Assembly: GCF_900100085.1 (NCBI RefSeq)
Contig: NZ_FNEJ01000011.1
Span: forward strand, 62,001 to 126,000
Length of the DNA: 64,000 nt
From: Salipiger marinus
GTDB lineage: Bacteria; Pseudomonadota; Alphaproteobacteria; Rhodobacterales; Rhodobacteraceae
Reading direction: 5' to 3'
The notes under the pieces were generated by a model. It was not told the DNA's origin, did no database searches, and saw only the letters and a program-made list of their open reading frames with translations. Below, piece by piece: positions 53,762 through 63,051 of the stretch (its first letter is position 1; each line of letters begins with the position of its first letter). The translations under genes and the position numbers were made by a program.

Positions 53762-54790
53762 TCAGCCCGCCTTGCGCAGTTCGGGCGCCACCTTCGTGCC
53801 CAGAAGCTCGATGGCCTTCAGCATCTCGGCATGCTCGATCTGGCCGATGGCCATCTGGATCGTCACCCGGTCAAAGCCCAGATCCTCGCGCAGGCTCAGG
53901 ATCTTGTCCACCAGCTGCGCCGGCGAGCCCACGAACATCGCGCCTTCGGGCCCGGTGCCCGCGTCGAACTGCGCGCGGCTCTGCGGACCCCAGCCGCGTT
54001 CGCGCCCGATCTGGTCCATCACCTCTTTCTGCGCCGGAAAGAACAGATCGGCGGCGCGTCGGCTGTCCTCGGCCACAAAGCCGTGCACGTTCATCGACAC
54101 CCGCGCCTGCGCGGCATGGCCGGTCTCGGCGGCAGCGCGGCGGTAAAGATCGGCCAGCGGGGCAAAGCGGCGCGGCTCGCCGCCGATGATGGCCAGCGCC
54201 AGCGGCAGGCCCAGCCCCCCCGCGCGCACCATGCTCTGCGGCGTGCCCCCGGCGGCGATCCAGACCGGCAGCCGCCCGTTGACCGGGCGCGGCCAGACGC
54301 CTGCGCGGTCCACTTTCGGCGTGAACTGCGTGCCGGGCCAGCGCAGCAGCTCGTGATCGTTGATCGCCAGCAGCATCGCCAGCTTTTCCTCGAAGAGCTC
54401 GTTGTAATCGTTGAGGTCATAGCCAAACAGCGGGAAGCTTTCGATGAAGCTGCCGCGCCCCACCATCAGCTCGGCCCGACCGCCCGACAGCCCGTCCAGC
54501 GTGGCAAACTGCTGGAACACCCGGATCGGATCCTCCGAGCTCAGCACCGTGACCGCCGAGCTGAGCCTGATGGATTTTGTGCTGCGCGCCGCCGCCGCCA
54601 GCACCGTGGCGGGCGAAGAAATGGCGTAATTCGGCCGGTGATGCTCGCCCAGCCCGAACACGTCCAGCCCGACCTGATCGGCTAGTTCGATTTCCTCGAT
54701 CAGCCGGCTGAGGCGGGTCGGTGCATCCACCATCTCGCCGGTCACCGGATTCCGGCCCACATCGCCGAAGGTGTAAAGCCCAAGTTCCAT
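53762..54790 (-). CDS. LLM class flavin-dependent oxidoreductase
   Basis: A 342-residue luciferase-like monooxygenase. Features are MELGLYTFGDV at the start, FGLGEHHRPNYAISSP, RAELMVGRGSFIESFPLFG and VWIAAGGTPQSM. These enzymes use FMN or F420 with many substrates; the role here is unknown. I chose ATG 54790; the frame opens 33 bases earlier. It stands alone. Confidence 0.9.
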   Translation of the reverse strand: MELGLYTFGDVGRNPVTGEMVDAPTRLSRLIEEIELADQVGLDVFGLGEHHRPNYAISSPATVLAAAARSTKSIRLSSAVTVLSSEDPIRVFQQFATLDGLSGGRAELMVGRGSFIESFPLFGYDLNDYNELFEEKLAMLLAINDHELLRWPGTQFTPKVDRAGVWPRPVNGRLPVWIAAGGTPQSMVRAGGLGLPLALAIIGGEPRRFAPLADLYRRAAAETGHAAQARVSMNVHGFVAEDSRRAADLFFPAQKEVMDQIGRERGWGPQSRAQFDAGTGPEGAMFVGSPAQLVDKILSLREDLGFDRVTIQMAIGQIEHAEMLKAIELLGTKVAPELRKAG

Positions 54791-54874
54791 GGCCGTCTCC
54801 TTGTCCGTGCGCCGCCCCCGCAATCAGGGCGCGGCATTTGACGCCAACCTAACCCCGGCACCGGCAGGAACCAG

Positions 54875-54907
54875 CCCCCGCGCCTGCACAGTCGCTGTGC
54901 GCGGGGG
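54875..54907 (-). terminator. Hairpin after the haem receptor gene
   Basis: CCCCCGC plus GCACAG pair with CTGTGC plus GCGGGGG around TCG, with a small bulge. It starts eight bases past the hmuR stop. The minus-strand downstream sequence GGCTGGTTCC has only a poor T tract. Confidence 0.5.
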
Positions 54908-54914
54908 CCAAGGG

Positions 54915-56912
54915 TCAGAAAGTGCGCGCCAGCGTCAGCTTGAAGGTGCGCCCGGCGGCGTTGTTTTCCGACAGATGCTGGCGATACTCGCGGTCAAAGG
55001 CGTTCTCGAGACCAAAGCGGATCTCGCTGCCCGCCAGCGCGCCCGCCTGCGGGGACCATGTGGCGCGCAGGTTGTGCACGGCATAACCGGGCGTCGGCGT
55101 GGTCCAGTCGTCCATATCCGCCGCCGCGACCATCTCCCAGCTGGTGTCCAGCTCCTCGCCCCAGCGTTTGCCCAGCGTCAGGCGCAGCGTGTCGGCGGGG
55201 ATGCCCTGAAAATCATCACCCGAGGATCTGCCGCTGGCATAGCCCTGCCCGCGCATCGCATTGGCCGCCAGATCGACATACAGCCCGCCCGCAAGGCTGT
55301 AGGCCGCTTCCAGTTCCAGCCCCTGCAGATGCACCCGGTCGAGCCCGGAATAGGAGGTCACGTCCCAGACCCGCGTGTCATAGGCATTGAGCTTGACCGC
55401 AAGACTGTCCCCCGCCGCAACAAGGCTGGTGCGGTCATAGGAAAAGCCCAGCTCGTAGGTTTCGGCTTTTTCCGACTGCTCCATATAGGCCACGGTGCCA
55501 AGATCGTCGAGAATCGGCAGATTCTCGGTATAGCTGCCGCTGCCGAACACCGCCCAGCCAGTACCGAGGGCATAGCGCAGCGTCACCCCGCCCATCACCG
55601 CATCACTGTCGAAACTGTCATAGCCATCGCCGCCGATGCGCTGCTGTTCGTAGCGCAGCGCGGGGGTCACGGTCCAGCTTTTGCCAAAGCGGATGTCATC
55701 CACCGCAAACAGCGCCCACCGCCAGTCCGTGCCGCCGCTGGCAGAGGCGTCGGGATTGTCGGCGCGGATCTTGCGGATGCGCTCCAGCCCCACGCGCAGA
55801 TCATGCGACGCGCCCCCAGTGTCGAACAGCGCCTGATTTTTCAGCGTGAATTTGGTGGTGCGGTAGCGGTTGTCGGCATCCCCCAGCGCCCGCACCGTCG
55901 GCTCGAACGGCGTGCCCTCATAGGGGGATGATCCCTCGACATAGCTGCTGTCGATGTCCTGATCGGCATGGGACAGCTGCGCCGTCAGGTTGATCAGGTC
56001 GGTCCCCGGCGCATCGAAGCCATAGGTCAGCACCGCCGTGCGGCTGCGCACCCGCCGGTCGACATTGCCGAAGCTGTCGGTGGCCACGGCGCGGCTGTTA
56101 TAGGGCACGTCCAGTTCCTCGCTTTCGGTATCGGCCAGCGACAGGCTCAGATACTGGTTGCGGGCCGCGCCAAAGGTGTATTTCCCCTTCAGCGCCCATG
56201 ACGGCAGCGTGGATCCGTCGCTGGTGATGTCATCGCCTGCCCCGTCCACCGGCACGCCATAGCTGCGCCATGTGTAATTGCCCAGAAGCTCGAACTCCCG
56301 CGTCGGCTGCCATGCAAGGATGGTGGAACTGACCCCCTCATCGCCGTTGGAGCTGTATTGCAGGGTCTGACGCAGCTTCACCCCCGGCGCCCCGCCGGTA
56401 AAATCCGATGCGTCCTTGGTCTCGAGCTTTACCAGACCGCCGATCATGCCCGATCCGTATTCGAACGTGCCCGCGCTGCCGCGCACCACGGTGACTTGCT
56501 TGTAAAGCTCGGGGTCGGTGTAAAGCTGGGTGCCGATGCGATAAAGCTCCTCGGCCCCGACGCTGGCGCCATCGACGATGATCCCGACCTTCTGGTCGGA
56601 TCCATAGGCGCTGTTGGCTCCAAAGCCGCGGATGTTGATGCCCGATCCGGAGGGGCTGGAGCCGTTGATGAGACTGACACCGGGCACGGAATCGATCAGA
56701 TCCGCGATGGTGGAGGCCTGCCGGTCCTCGATTTCCTCCTGATCCACCACGGTCTGCGCGGTGGCGGTGCCGGTCTGCACCTCGCGTTTGGACCGGGGCA
56801 GCAGCACGGTGCCCAGATCCAGCGCATCCTGCCCGAACACGGGCTGCGCAGGCAGGACAAGGGAAAGCGCCGCGCCGCAAAGCAGCCCGGCACGCAGGGA
56901 AAAGGTGGTCAT
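54915..56912 (-). CDS. hmuR: TonB-dependent haem receptor
   Basis: A 665-residue outer-membrane receptor. A signal peptide (ends PAQPVFGQ) is followed by the TonB-box region (about residues 30-40), a plug with NIRGFGANSAYGSDQKVGII, and a 22-strand barrel ending in the aromatic TLARTF. The position next to hmuSTUV assigns it to haem uptake. The usual FRAP/NPNL boxes of haem receptors are not present; the matching place reads YTENLPILDDLGTVAYMEQ. I chose ATG 56912. It is divergent from hmuS with an iron-box-like site in between. Confidence 0.88.
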   Translation of the reverse strand: MTTFSLRAGLLCGAALSLVLPAQPVFGQDALDLGTVLLPRSKREVQTGTATAQTVVDQEEIEDRQASTIADLIDSVPGVSLINGSSPSGSGINIRGFGANSAYGSDQKVGIIVDGASVGAEELYRIGTQLYTDPELYKQVTVVRGSAGTFEYGSGMIGGLVKLETKDASDFTGGAPGVKLRQTLQYSSNGDEGVSSTILAWQPTREFELLGNYTWRSYGVPVDGAGDDITSDGSTLPSWALKGKYTFGAARNQYLSLSLADTESEELDVPYNSRAVATDSFGNVDRRVRSRTAVLTYGFDAPGTDLINLTAQLSHADQDIDSSYVEGSSPYEGTPFEPTVRALGDADNRYRTTKFTLKNQALFDTGGASHDLRVGLERIRKIRADNPDASASGGTDWRWALFAVDDIRFGKSWTVTPALRYEQQRIGGDGYDSFDSDAVMGGVTLRYALGTGWAVFGSGSYTENLPILDDLGTVAYMEQSEKAETYELGFSYDRTSLVAAGDSLAVKLNAYDTRVWDVTSYSGLDRVHLQGLELEAAYSLAGGLYVDLAANAMRGQGYASGRSSGDDFQGIPADTLRLTLGKRWGEELDTSWEMVAAADMDDWTTPTPGYAVHNLRATWSPQAGALAGSEIRFGLENAFDREYRQHLSENNAAGRTFKLTLARTF

Positions 56913-57044
56913 AGGTGGTCCCTTCGCTGAGACGAGAGAAGGTTGCTCGCTGGGACGCTGGCGGCCTGCCATTGGGGTTAAGGAGGCTGTGGCCCCCGCC
57001 GCCGCAATCCGGCAGCAGGAGACGCTTGCATCGCTTAGGATAAC

Positions 57045-57059
57045 TGAGTATTTAAGTCA
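57045..57059. promoter_or_regulatory. IRO-box-like iron-responsive site
   Basis: TGAGTATTTAAGTCA has the TGA-N9-TCA form of the RirA IRO box (and of the related Rhodobacterales iron box). It lies in the AT-rich centre of the hmuR-hmuS divergent region. On the minus strand it overlaps a TTGACT -35-like element (57060-57055), so binding could block hmuR. Confidence 0.55.
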
Positions 57060-57150
57060 ACTATACGTTGGCACGTATCACGCTCCAGCCAGTCCCCGCT
57101 CCCTCGGGTCAGCCAGATGCCTCCGCTTCATGCAGGGACAGGAGACACAC

Positions 57151-58203
57151 ATGGCCCCCGCCACCGCCCTTACGGCAGACCAGATTCGCGCCGCCCGCCG
57201 CGACGCCCCCACCCCGCGCGCCCGTGATTTCGCCGAAAGTCTGGGACTGGCCGAAGCCCAGCTTCTGGCCGCGCATCAGGGCCATGGCGCCACCCGCATC
57301 ACCGCCCACCCCGACCGGCTCATGCCCGCCGTGGAAGGTCTGGGCGAGGTGATGGCGCTGACCCGCATGGCAGGCTGCGTGCATGAAAAGATCGGGCGTT
57401 ACGGCAATTACCAGTCGGGCGATCATGCCTGCATGGTGCTGAACGGCGTGATCGACCTGCGCCTCTTTCCGCGCCACTGGGTGCATGGCTTCGCCGTCGA
57501 AGAGATGACCGACACAGGCCCGCGCCGGTCGCTGCAGGTGTTCGATGCCGCAGGTGATGCGGTGCACAAAATCCACCTGCGCGACCGCTCCGACCATGCG
57601 GCATGGGCCGGGCTGGTGGCAGAGCTTGCCCTGTCCGATGCACCAGACACGCTGGTTCCCGATGCCCGCGCCGCCCCCGAAGCGGCAAAGCTGCGCACCG
57701 ACCGGGCCGAGGATCTGCGCACCGGCTGGGACCGGCTGACCGACACCCACCAGTTCCTGATGATGGTGGCGCGGCTGAAGATGAACCGCCTTGGCGCCTA
57801 TCGCCTTGCTGGCGCCCCCTATGCGCGCGCGCTGGCCCCTTCGGCCATGGCCGCGCTGCTGGACCGGCTGGCGCAGGGCGCCCTGCCCGTCATGATCTTT
57901 GTCGGCAATCCCGGCTGCATCCAGATCCATTCCGGCCCGATCCGGCGCATCGAAGGGATGGGACCATGGCTCAACGTGCTGGATCCGGGGTTCAACCTGC
58001 ATCTGCGCGGCGATCACGTGGCCGAACTGTGGGAGGTGCACAAACCCACCCGACGCGGCCCCGTCACCTCGGTCGAGGCGTTCAATGCGCAGGGCCGCAT
58101 CCTGTGCCAGATCTTCGGCACCCACAAACCGCAGGACCGCATGGCGGAATTTGCCGATCTGGTCGCAGGCCTGCCCGCCCGCGCCGCCGAGGTGCCCGCA
58201 TGA
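57151..58203 (+). CDS. hmuS: Haem-degrading/haem-carrier protein HmuS
   Basis: A 350-residue cytoplasmic protein of the HemS/ChuS/PhuS family, which handles or breaks down imported haem. It has two tandem halves, with HEKIGRYGNYQSGDHACMVL in the first and LGAYRLAGAPYARALAP and LHLRGDHVAELWEVHKPT in the second. I chose ATG 57151 with AGGAG 6 bases upstream; ATG 57130 is an alternative. It starts the hmuSTUV operon; its end overlaps hmuT. Confidence 0.93.
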   Translation: MAPATALTADQIRAARRDAPTPRARDFAESLGLAEAQLLAAHQGHGATRITAHPDRLMPAVEGLGEVMALTRMAGCVHEKIGRYGNYQSGDHACMVLNGVIDLRLFPRHWVHGFAVEEMTDTGPRRSLQVFDAAGDAVHKIHLRDRSDHAAWAGLVAELALSDAPDTLVPDARAAPEAAKLRTDRAEDLRTGWDRLTDTHQFLMMVARLKMNRLGAYRLAGAPYARALAPSAMAALLDRLAQGALPVMIFVGNPGCIQIHSGPIRRIEGMGPWLNVLDPGFNLHLRGDHVAELWEVHKPTRRGPVTSVEAFNAQGRILCQIFGTHKPQDRMAEFADLVAGLPARAAEVPA

Positions 58204-59069
58204 TCCCCCGCGTCACGCCGCTGATGTGGCTGCAGATGCTGCTCTGCGGCGCGCTGCTGGGGCTGTTCGCCGCCGCCCTGCGCGCCGAACCGGCAGAGCG
58301 CATCGTGAGCCTTGGCGGCTCGGTCACCGAAATCGTCTATGCCTTGGGGGAAGAGTCGCGGCTGATCGCGCGCGACACCACCTCCACCTACCCCGAAGCG
58401 GCGCGCGCCCTGCCCGATGTCGGCTATCTCCGCGCGCTCTCGCCCGAGGGGGTGCTGTCGGTCAACCCGTCGCTGATCCTGACCGAAGAGGGCGCAGGCC
58501 CGCCCGAGGCCATGGCGCTGCTGCGCGAGGCCGCCATTCCCGTCATCGAGGTGCCGGACGGGTTTGACGGCGCGGCGGTGCTGGCGAAAATCCGCGCCGT
58601 GGCCGACACGCTGGGCGTGCCCGAAAAGGGCGCGGCGCTGGCCGCCGATGTGTCGGCCCAGCTGGCCGAGGCGCAGGCGGGGCTTGGCAAGGCGCCGCCC
58701 CGGCGGGTGCTGTTCATCCTGTCGATGCAGGGCGGGCGCATCATGGCCGCAGGGCAGGACACCGCCGCCGAAGGCATCCTGCATCTGGCCGGGGCACAGA
58801 ACGCCCTGACCGGCTTCAGCGGCTACAAGCCCGTGACCGACGAGGCGATCCTTGCCGCCGATCCGCAGGTCATCCTGATGATGGACCGCAGCGGCGATCT
58901 GGCCATCACCGATGCCATGCTGCGCGCCTCGCCCGCGCTTTCCAGCACCACCGCCGGGCAGACCGGCGCCTTTGTCCGGATGGAGGGCATGGCCCTGCTG
59001 GGCTTCGGCCCGCGCCTGCCGCAGACGGTGCGCGCGCTTGCCGCAGCCCTTGCCCGGACGGCGGGCTGA
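58200..59069 (+). CDS. hmuT: Periplasmic haem-binding protein HmuT
   Basis: A 289-residue class III binding protein. A signal peptide (about residues 1-29) precedes RIVSLGGSVTEIVYALGEES and ARDTTSTYPEAARALPDVGY, which contains the haem-ligand Tyr of HmuT. The start ATG overlaps the hmuS stop (ATGA). Confidence 0.93.
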   Translation: MIPRVTPLMWLQMLLCGALLGLFAAALRAEPAERIVSLGGSVTEIVYALGEESRLIARDTTSTYPEAARALPDVGYLRALSPEGVLSVNPSLILTEEGAGPPEAMALLREAAIPVIEVPDGFDGAAVLAKIRAVADTLGVPEKGAALAADVSAQLAEAQAGLGKAPPRRVLFILSMQGGRIMAAGQDTAAEGILHLAGAQNALTGFSGYKPVTDEAILAADPQVILMMDRSGDLAITDAMLRASPALSSTTAGQTGAFVRMEGMALLGFGPRLPQTVRALAAALARTAG

Positions 59070-59072
59070 GCC

Positions 59073-60137
59073 ATGGCGGTGCTGGAGGCCGATCCGCCCG
59101 CCACGGGCGACCGGCGGCGGCTCGCCCGCCGCGCCACCCTCGCGCTGCTGGTGCTGCTGCTGCTCACCGCTGCGGCCAGCCTGACCGTGGGCGCGGCGGA
59201 GGTGTCGCTGAGCCATGCACTGGCCGATCTGCTGGCCGGGCGCGATCTGGATCTGCGCGCCCGCGTCGTGCTCTGGGACATCCGGCTGCCGCGGCTGCTG
59301 ACGGGCATTCTGGTTGGCGCCGCGCTGGCGGTGTCTGGCGCGGTGCTGCAGGGGCTCTTCCGCAACCCGCTGGCCGATCCGGGGCTGGTGGGCGTCAGCG
59401 CGGGCGCGGGGCTGGGCGCCATCACCGCCATCGTGCTGGGCGGGCTGCTGCCGCCCGCGCTTGCCGCCACCGCGGGCCCGTGGCTGGTGCCGGTTGCGGC
59501 CTTTGGCGGCGGCTGGGGGGCGGTGCTGCTGCTTTACGCCATGGCGACGCGCGGCGGGCACACCTCGGTCGCAACGCTGCTTCTGGGCGGGATCGCGCTT
59601 GGCGCGCTGGCCGGGGCGGTGTCGGGCGTGCTGGTCTACATGGCCGATGACGACCAGTTGCGCGACCTGACCTTCTGGGGCATGGGCTCGCTGGCCGGGG
59701 CAAGCTGGACCAAGCTTCTGGCCACCGCGCCGCTGATGGCGCTGGCGCTGCTGGCCGCCCCGTCGCTGGCGCGCGGGCTCAACGCGCTGGCGCTTGGCGA
59801 GGCCGCCGCCGCCCATATGGGCCTGCCGGTGGAACGGCTGAAGCGCCACGCCATCCTCACCGTCGCCTGCGCCGTGGGGGCGGCGGTGGCGGTGTCGGGC
59901 GGGATCGGCTTTGTCGGGCTCGTGGTGCCGCATCTGCTGCGCCTTGCCACCGGGCCGGACCATCGCGGCCTGCTGGTCAATGCCGCCCTGCTGGGCGCCA
60001 CGCTGCTGCTGCTGGCCGACGGGATCAGCCGCATCCTGATCGCCCCCGCCGAACTGCCCATCGGCATCGTCACGGCGGTGATGGGGGCGCCGGTGTTTCT
60101 GGCGATCCTGCTGCGCCGCCGCCTGCCGGAGGTCTAG
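59073..60137 (+). CDS. hmuU: Haem ABC transporter permease HmuU
   Basis: A 354-residue FecCD-type permease with about ten helices. Signature regions are WDIRLPRLLTGILVGAALAV, VLQGLFRNPLADPGLVGVSA and GGIGFVGLVVPHLLRL. It lies three bases after hmuT and three before hmuV. Confidence 0.95.
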   Translation: MAVLEADPPATGDRRRLARRATLALLVLLLLTAAASLTVGAAEVSLSHALADLLAGRDLDLRARVVLWDIRLPRLLTGILVGAALAVSGAVLQGLFRNPLADPGLVGVSAGAGLGAITAIVLGGLLPPALAATAGPWLVPVAAFGGGWGAVLLLYAMATRGGHTSVATLLLGGIALGALAGAVSGVLVYMADDDQLRDLTFWGMGSLAGASWTKLLATAPLMALALLAAPSLARGLNALALGEAAAAHMGLPVERLKRHAILTVACAVGAAVAVSGGIGFVGLVVPHLLRLATGPDHRGLLVNAALLGATLLLLADGISRILIAPAELPIGIVTAVMGAPVFLAILLRRRLPEV

Positions 60138-60140
60138 ACC

Positions 60141-60926
60141 ATGCTGCAGATCCGCGACCTGCAGGTGAACCTTGGCCGCCGCGCCGTGCTGCGCGGCATC
60201 ACCCTCACCGCCCGGCCCGGCAGGCTGACCGCCATCTGCGGCCCCAACGGCTCGGGCAAGACCACGCTGCTGCGCGCCGCCTGTGGCGATCTGGCCTATC
60301 GCGGCCAGATCCGCCTGCAGGGCGCCGAGGTGGCCACCACCCCCGGCCCGCAGCGGGCGGCCTGCCGCGCGGTTCTGGCGCAGAACACGGCGCTGGCCTT
60401 TCCCTTCACCGTGGCCGAGGTGGTGCGGCTGGGGCAAAGCTTCGGCCCCGCTGCGGGCGGGCCGGATCTGACCGCGCGGGCGCTGGCGCGGGTCGGGCTG
60501 CAGGGCTACGGGCCCCGGCTTTATCCGGAGCTTTCGGGCGGCGAACAGCAGCGCGTGCAGCTGGCCCGCGTGCTGACACAGGTCTGGGATCCCGTCGCCC
60601 ATGGCGTCCCGCGCTGGCTGTTTCTGGACGAACCCGTCTCCAGCCTCGACATCGCGCATCAGCTGCAGATCATGCAGATCGCGCGCGATTATGCCGATGC
60701 GGGCGGCGGCGTGGTGGCGGTGATGCACGATCTCAACCTGACCGCGATGTTCGCCGACAAGATCGCGCTTCTGGCGCAGGGACAGCTTCTGGCCATGGGC
60801 CCGCCCGCAAGCGTGCTGCGCGACGACCTGCTTGGCCGCGCCTATGGCTGCAACCTGCGGGTGTCGACCCCGCCCGCACAGGGCCCCTACCTGCTGCCGC
60901 AATCCGCGCGCACCCCAGCCCGCTGA
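60141..60926 (+). CDS. hmuV: Haem ABC transporter ATPase HmuV
   Basis: A 261-residue ABC ATPase. Walker A is GPNGSGKTT, the signature is LSGGEQQRVQLARVL, Walker B is WLFLDEPVSSLD and the H-loop is AVMHDLN. It is the last gene of hmuSTUV and converges on the sensor kinase gene with a family A repeat between. Confidence 0.96.
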   Translation: MLQIRDLQVNLGRRAVLRGITLTARPGRLTAICGPNGSGKTTLLRAACGDLAYRGQIRLQGAEVATTPGPQRAACRAVLAQNTALAFPFTVAEVVRLGQSFGPAAGGPDLTARALARVGLQGYGPRLYPELSGGEQQRVQLARVLTQVWDPVAHGVPRWLFLDEPVSSLDIAHQLQIMQIARDYADAGGGVVAVMHDLNLTAMFADKIALLAQGQLLAMGPPASVLRDDLLGRAYGCNLRVSTPPAQGPYLLPQSARTPAR

Positions 60927-60930
60927 CCCG

Positions 60931-60995
60931 CCCTTCTTCTTGGCAAAAATATCCCGGGGGAGTCCGCCACAGGCGGACGGGGGCAGAGCCCCCTC
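60931..60995 (-). repeat. Repeat family A, copy 5 (long form)
   Basis: On the minus strand it reads GGGGGC-TCT-GCCCCC, the middle stem GTCCGC-CTGT-GGCGGAC, then TCCCCCGGGATATTTTTGCC and AAGAAGAA. The middle stem again differs in sequence from other copies but pairs. It lies between converging genes. Confidence 0.9.
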
Positions 60996-61021
60996 TTCCA
61001 ACTCCCCCCTCCAGACCCCGC

Positions 61022-62350
61022 TCAGCCCGGCAGATGCAGCTCCGCCCGCTGGCCATGGCCCGGCAGCGCGGCGGGCAGCACCAGCGCGCCGCCCAGCCGT
61101 TCCATGGCGACATCGGCAATGGCAAGGCCAAGCCCGCTGCCCTGCCCCGCAGCGCCGGGGCCGCGCAGGAACCGTTCGGTGGCGCGCGCGCGCAGCGGCG
61201 CAGGCATGCCCGGCCCCTCGTCCTGCACCAGCAGCACGGCGCCCCGCTGCCAGACCCGCACCACACCGCCCCCGGGCGAGGCGAGCACGGCGTTCTCCAC
61301 CAGATTGCGCAGCGCCGCCTGCAGCAGGAACGGGCTCGACCGCAGCGCCAGCGGCGCATGATCCAGCCGCATGTCGAAGGTCACGCCGCGCGCCTCGGCC
61401 AAGGGGGCCAGCCCCGCGCAGATCTCCTCGCCCAGACGGTGCGGCACCACCTCGCCCGGGGTGGGTGCGGCGCGGTCCACCGCCGCCAGTTCCAGCATCT
61501 GCCGCACCAGACGGTCGGTGCGGTCCACCGAGGTCTCGATGGCGCGCAGCGCCCGGTCGCGCACCGCCCCGTCCTGCGCCATGCGGGCGATCTGCGCCTG
61601 CATCCGCAGTCCGGCCAGCGGCGTCTTCAGCTCATGCGCGGCAAAGGCGGTGAAATCGCGCTCCGCCTCGCGCGCCTTGGCCAGCCGGGCAAAAAGCCCG
61701 TCCAGCGCGCGCTGCACGGGGCGGATCTCGGCGGGCACCTCGCCCTGCGGCAGCGGCCCGGTTTCTGACGGATCGCGGGCGCGCAGGCTTCCCGCCAGCC
61801 GGTCCAGCGGCGCCAGCCCCTGCCCGACGCTGACCCAGATCAGCCCGGCCAGCAGCGGCAGCACCACCGCCAGCGGCACCAGCAGCCCGTCGCGCACATC
61901 CGCCACCAGCCCCTCGCGCACGGTCAGGCTGTCGCCCACCATGACCCGCACGCCAAGCGCCTCGTTCTGCACGGTAAAGACGCGCCAGCGCTCGCCGCCG
62001 ACGGACGATTCGGAATAGCCCGGCTCCGCCGCCCCGGTCAGTTCGCTGTCGGGGGCCCCTTCGGACCGGCCCACCAGCGTGCCCTGCAGCGACCAGATCT
62101 GGCAGGAGAGCTGGTGCTGGTAATCGGGATGCGGCTGCAGCGGCACCGCCACCGGCGCGCCGCCCTCGGCCATGGCGATGCGCCGGTCCGACAGCAGCGA
62201 GGACACCATGCGCGCCGCCTCGGCCAGCCGGGCATCCAGCACCCGCTGCACCTCGGCGCGGGTGGAGCGTTCGATCCAGACCACGGCGGAGGTCCAGACG
62301 AGGCCCGTCGCCAGCACGAGGATCAGGAACAGGCGCAGCCGCAGCGACAT
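61022..62350 (-). CDS. Two-component sensor histidine kinase, QseC/PmrB-like
   Basis: The 442-residue kinase has two transmembrane helices (about residues 5-25 and 165-185) flanking a periplasmic sensor. A HAMP-like linker precedes the H box with His239 (FAAHELKTPLAGLRMQ). The N box is ALRNLVENAVLASP, the G1 box is QDEGPGMP and the G2 box is GQGSGLGLAIA. Its start is three bases after the regulator stop. The stimulus is unknown; cations or envelope stress are typical for this group. Confidence 0.92.
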   Translation of the reverse strand: MSLRLRLFLILVLATGLVWTSAVVWIERSTRAEVQRVLDARLAEAARMVSSLLSDRRIAMAEGGAPVAVPLQPHPDYQHQLSCQIWSLQGTLVGRSEGAPDSELTGAAEPGYSESSVGGERWRVFTVQNEALGVRVMVGDSLTVREGLVADVRDGLLVPLAVVLPLLAGLIWVSVGQGLAPLDRLAGSLRARDPSETGPLPQGEVPAEIRPVQRALDGLFARLAKAREAERDFTAFAAHELKTPLAGLRMQAQIARMAQDGAVRDRALRAIETSVDRTDRLVRQMLELAAVDRAAPTPGEVVPHRLGEEICAGLAPLAEARGVTFDMRLDHAPLALRSSPFLLQAALRNLVENAVLASPGGGVVRVWQRGAVLLVQDEGPGMPAPLRARATERFLRGPGAAGQGSGLGLAIADVAMERLGGALVLPAALPGHGQRAELHLPG

Positions 62351-62353
62351 GGG

Positions 62354-63016
62354 CTATCCTTCCGCCGCGACGCGGTAGCCAAGGCCCCGCACCGTTTCGA
62401 TGAAGGCGCGGCCCAGCTTGGCGCGCAGATGATGCACATGCACCTCGACCGCGTTGCTTTCCACCTCTTCCTGCCAGCCATAAAGCCGCTCTTCCAGCGC
62501 GGATTTGGACAGGATCTGCCCCGGACGCTCCATCAGCGCGTGCAGCACGGCAAATTCGCGGCGGCTGAAGGCCAGATCGCGGCCATCAAGCCTGCCGGTC
62601 ATGCGCGCCGGATCCAGATCAAGCCCGTTCCAGCGCAGCAGGGCTGTGGGTCGGCCCTCGGCGCGGCGCAGGATGGCGCGCAGCCGGGCCGCCAGTTCCT
62701 CCAGATCGAAGGGCTTGCCCAGATAGTCATCCGCCCCGCCATCCAGCCCCTGCACCCGGTCGCGCAGCTGGTCGCGCGCGGTCAGCACCAGAACCGGCAG
62801 CGCCGATCCCGCCCGGCGGAGTTCCGCCAACAGATCCAGCCCCGACCCGTCGGGCAGCATCACGTCCAGCACCATGCCCTCGAAGGCGCAATCGGCCAAT
62901 GCCGCACGGGCATCGGCCAGCGTGCCCACCGGATCGGCGGTAAATCCCTGCAGGCCAAGCCCGACGCTCAGTCCCTCGGAAAGCACAGGGTCGTCCTCGA
63001 CTATCAGGATTCGCAT
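62354..63016 (-). CDS. Two-component response regulator, QseB/PmrA-like (OmpR family)
   Basis: The 220-residue regulator has a receiver domain with phosphoacceptor Asp51 (MVLDVMLPDG), the signalling Thr in VLTARDQ and Lys in DYLGKPFD. The C-terminal winged helix includes FSRREFAVLHALMERPGQ and VHVHHLRAKLG. It precedes its kinase. A perfect CTTAAG-N5-CTTAAG site lies 36 bases upstream, so it probably regulates itself and the divergent L,D-transpeptidase gene. Confidence 0.93.
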   Translation of the reverse strand: MRILIVEDDPVLSEGLSVGLGLQGFTADPVGTLADARAALADCAFEGMVLDVMLPDGSGLDLLAELRRAGSALPVLVLTARDQLRDRVQGLDGGADDYLGKPFDLEELAARLRAILRRAEGRPTALLRWNGLDLDPARMTGRLDGRDLAFSRREFAVLHALMERPGQILSKSALEERLYGWQEEVESNAVEVHVHHLRAKLGRAFIETVRGLGYRVAAEG

Positions 63017-63051
63017 TGTTCCTCCTTGAACCTCGCCGGTGAAAGGTGAAC

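Noticed and set aside
58014-61001. 995-codon open frame on the minus strand
   Set aside because: It is antisense to hmuTUV; no domain motif is visible.
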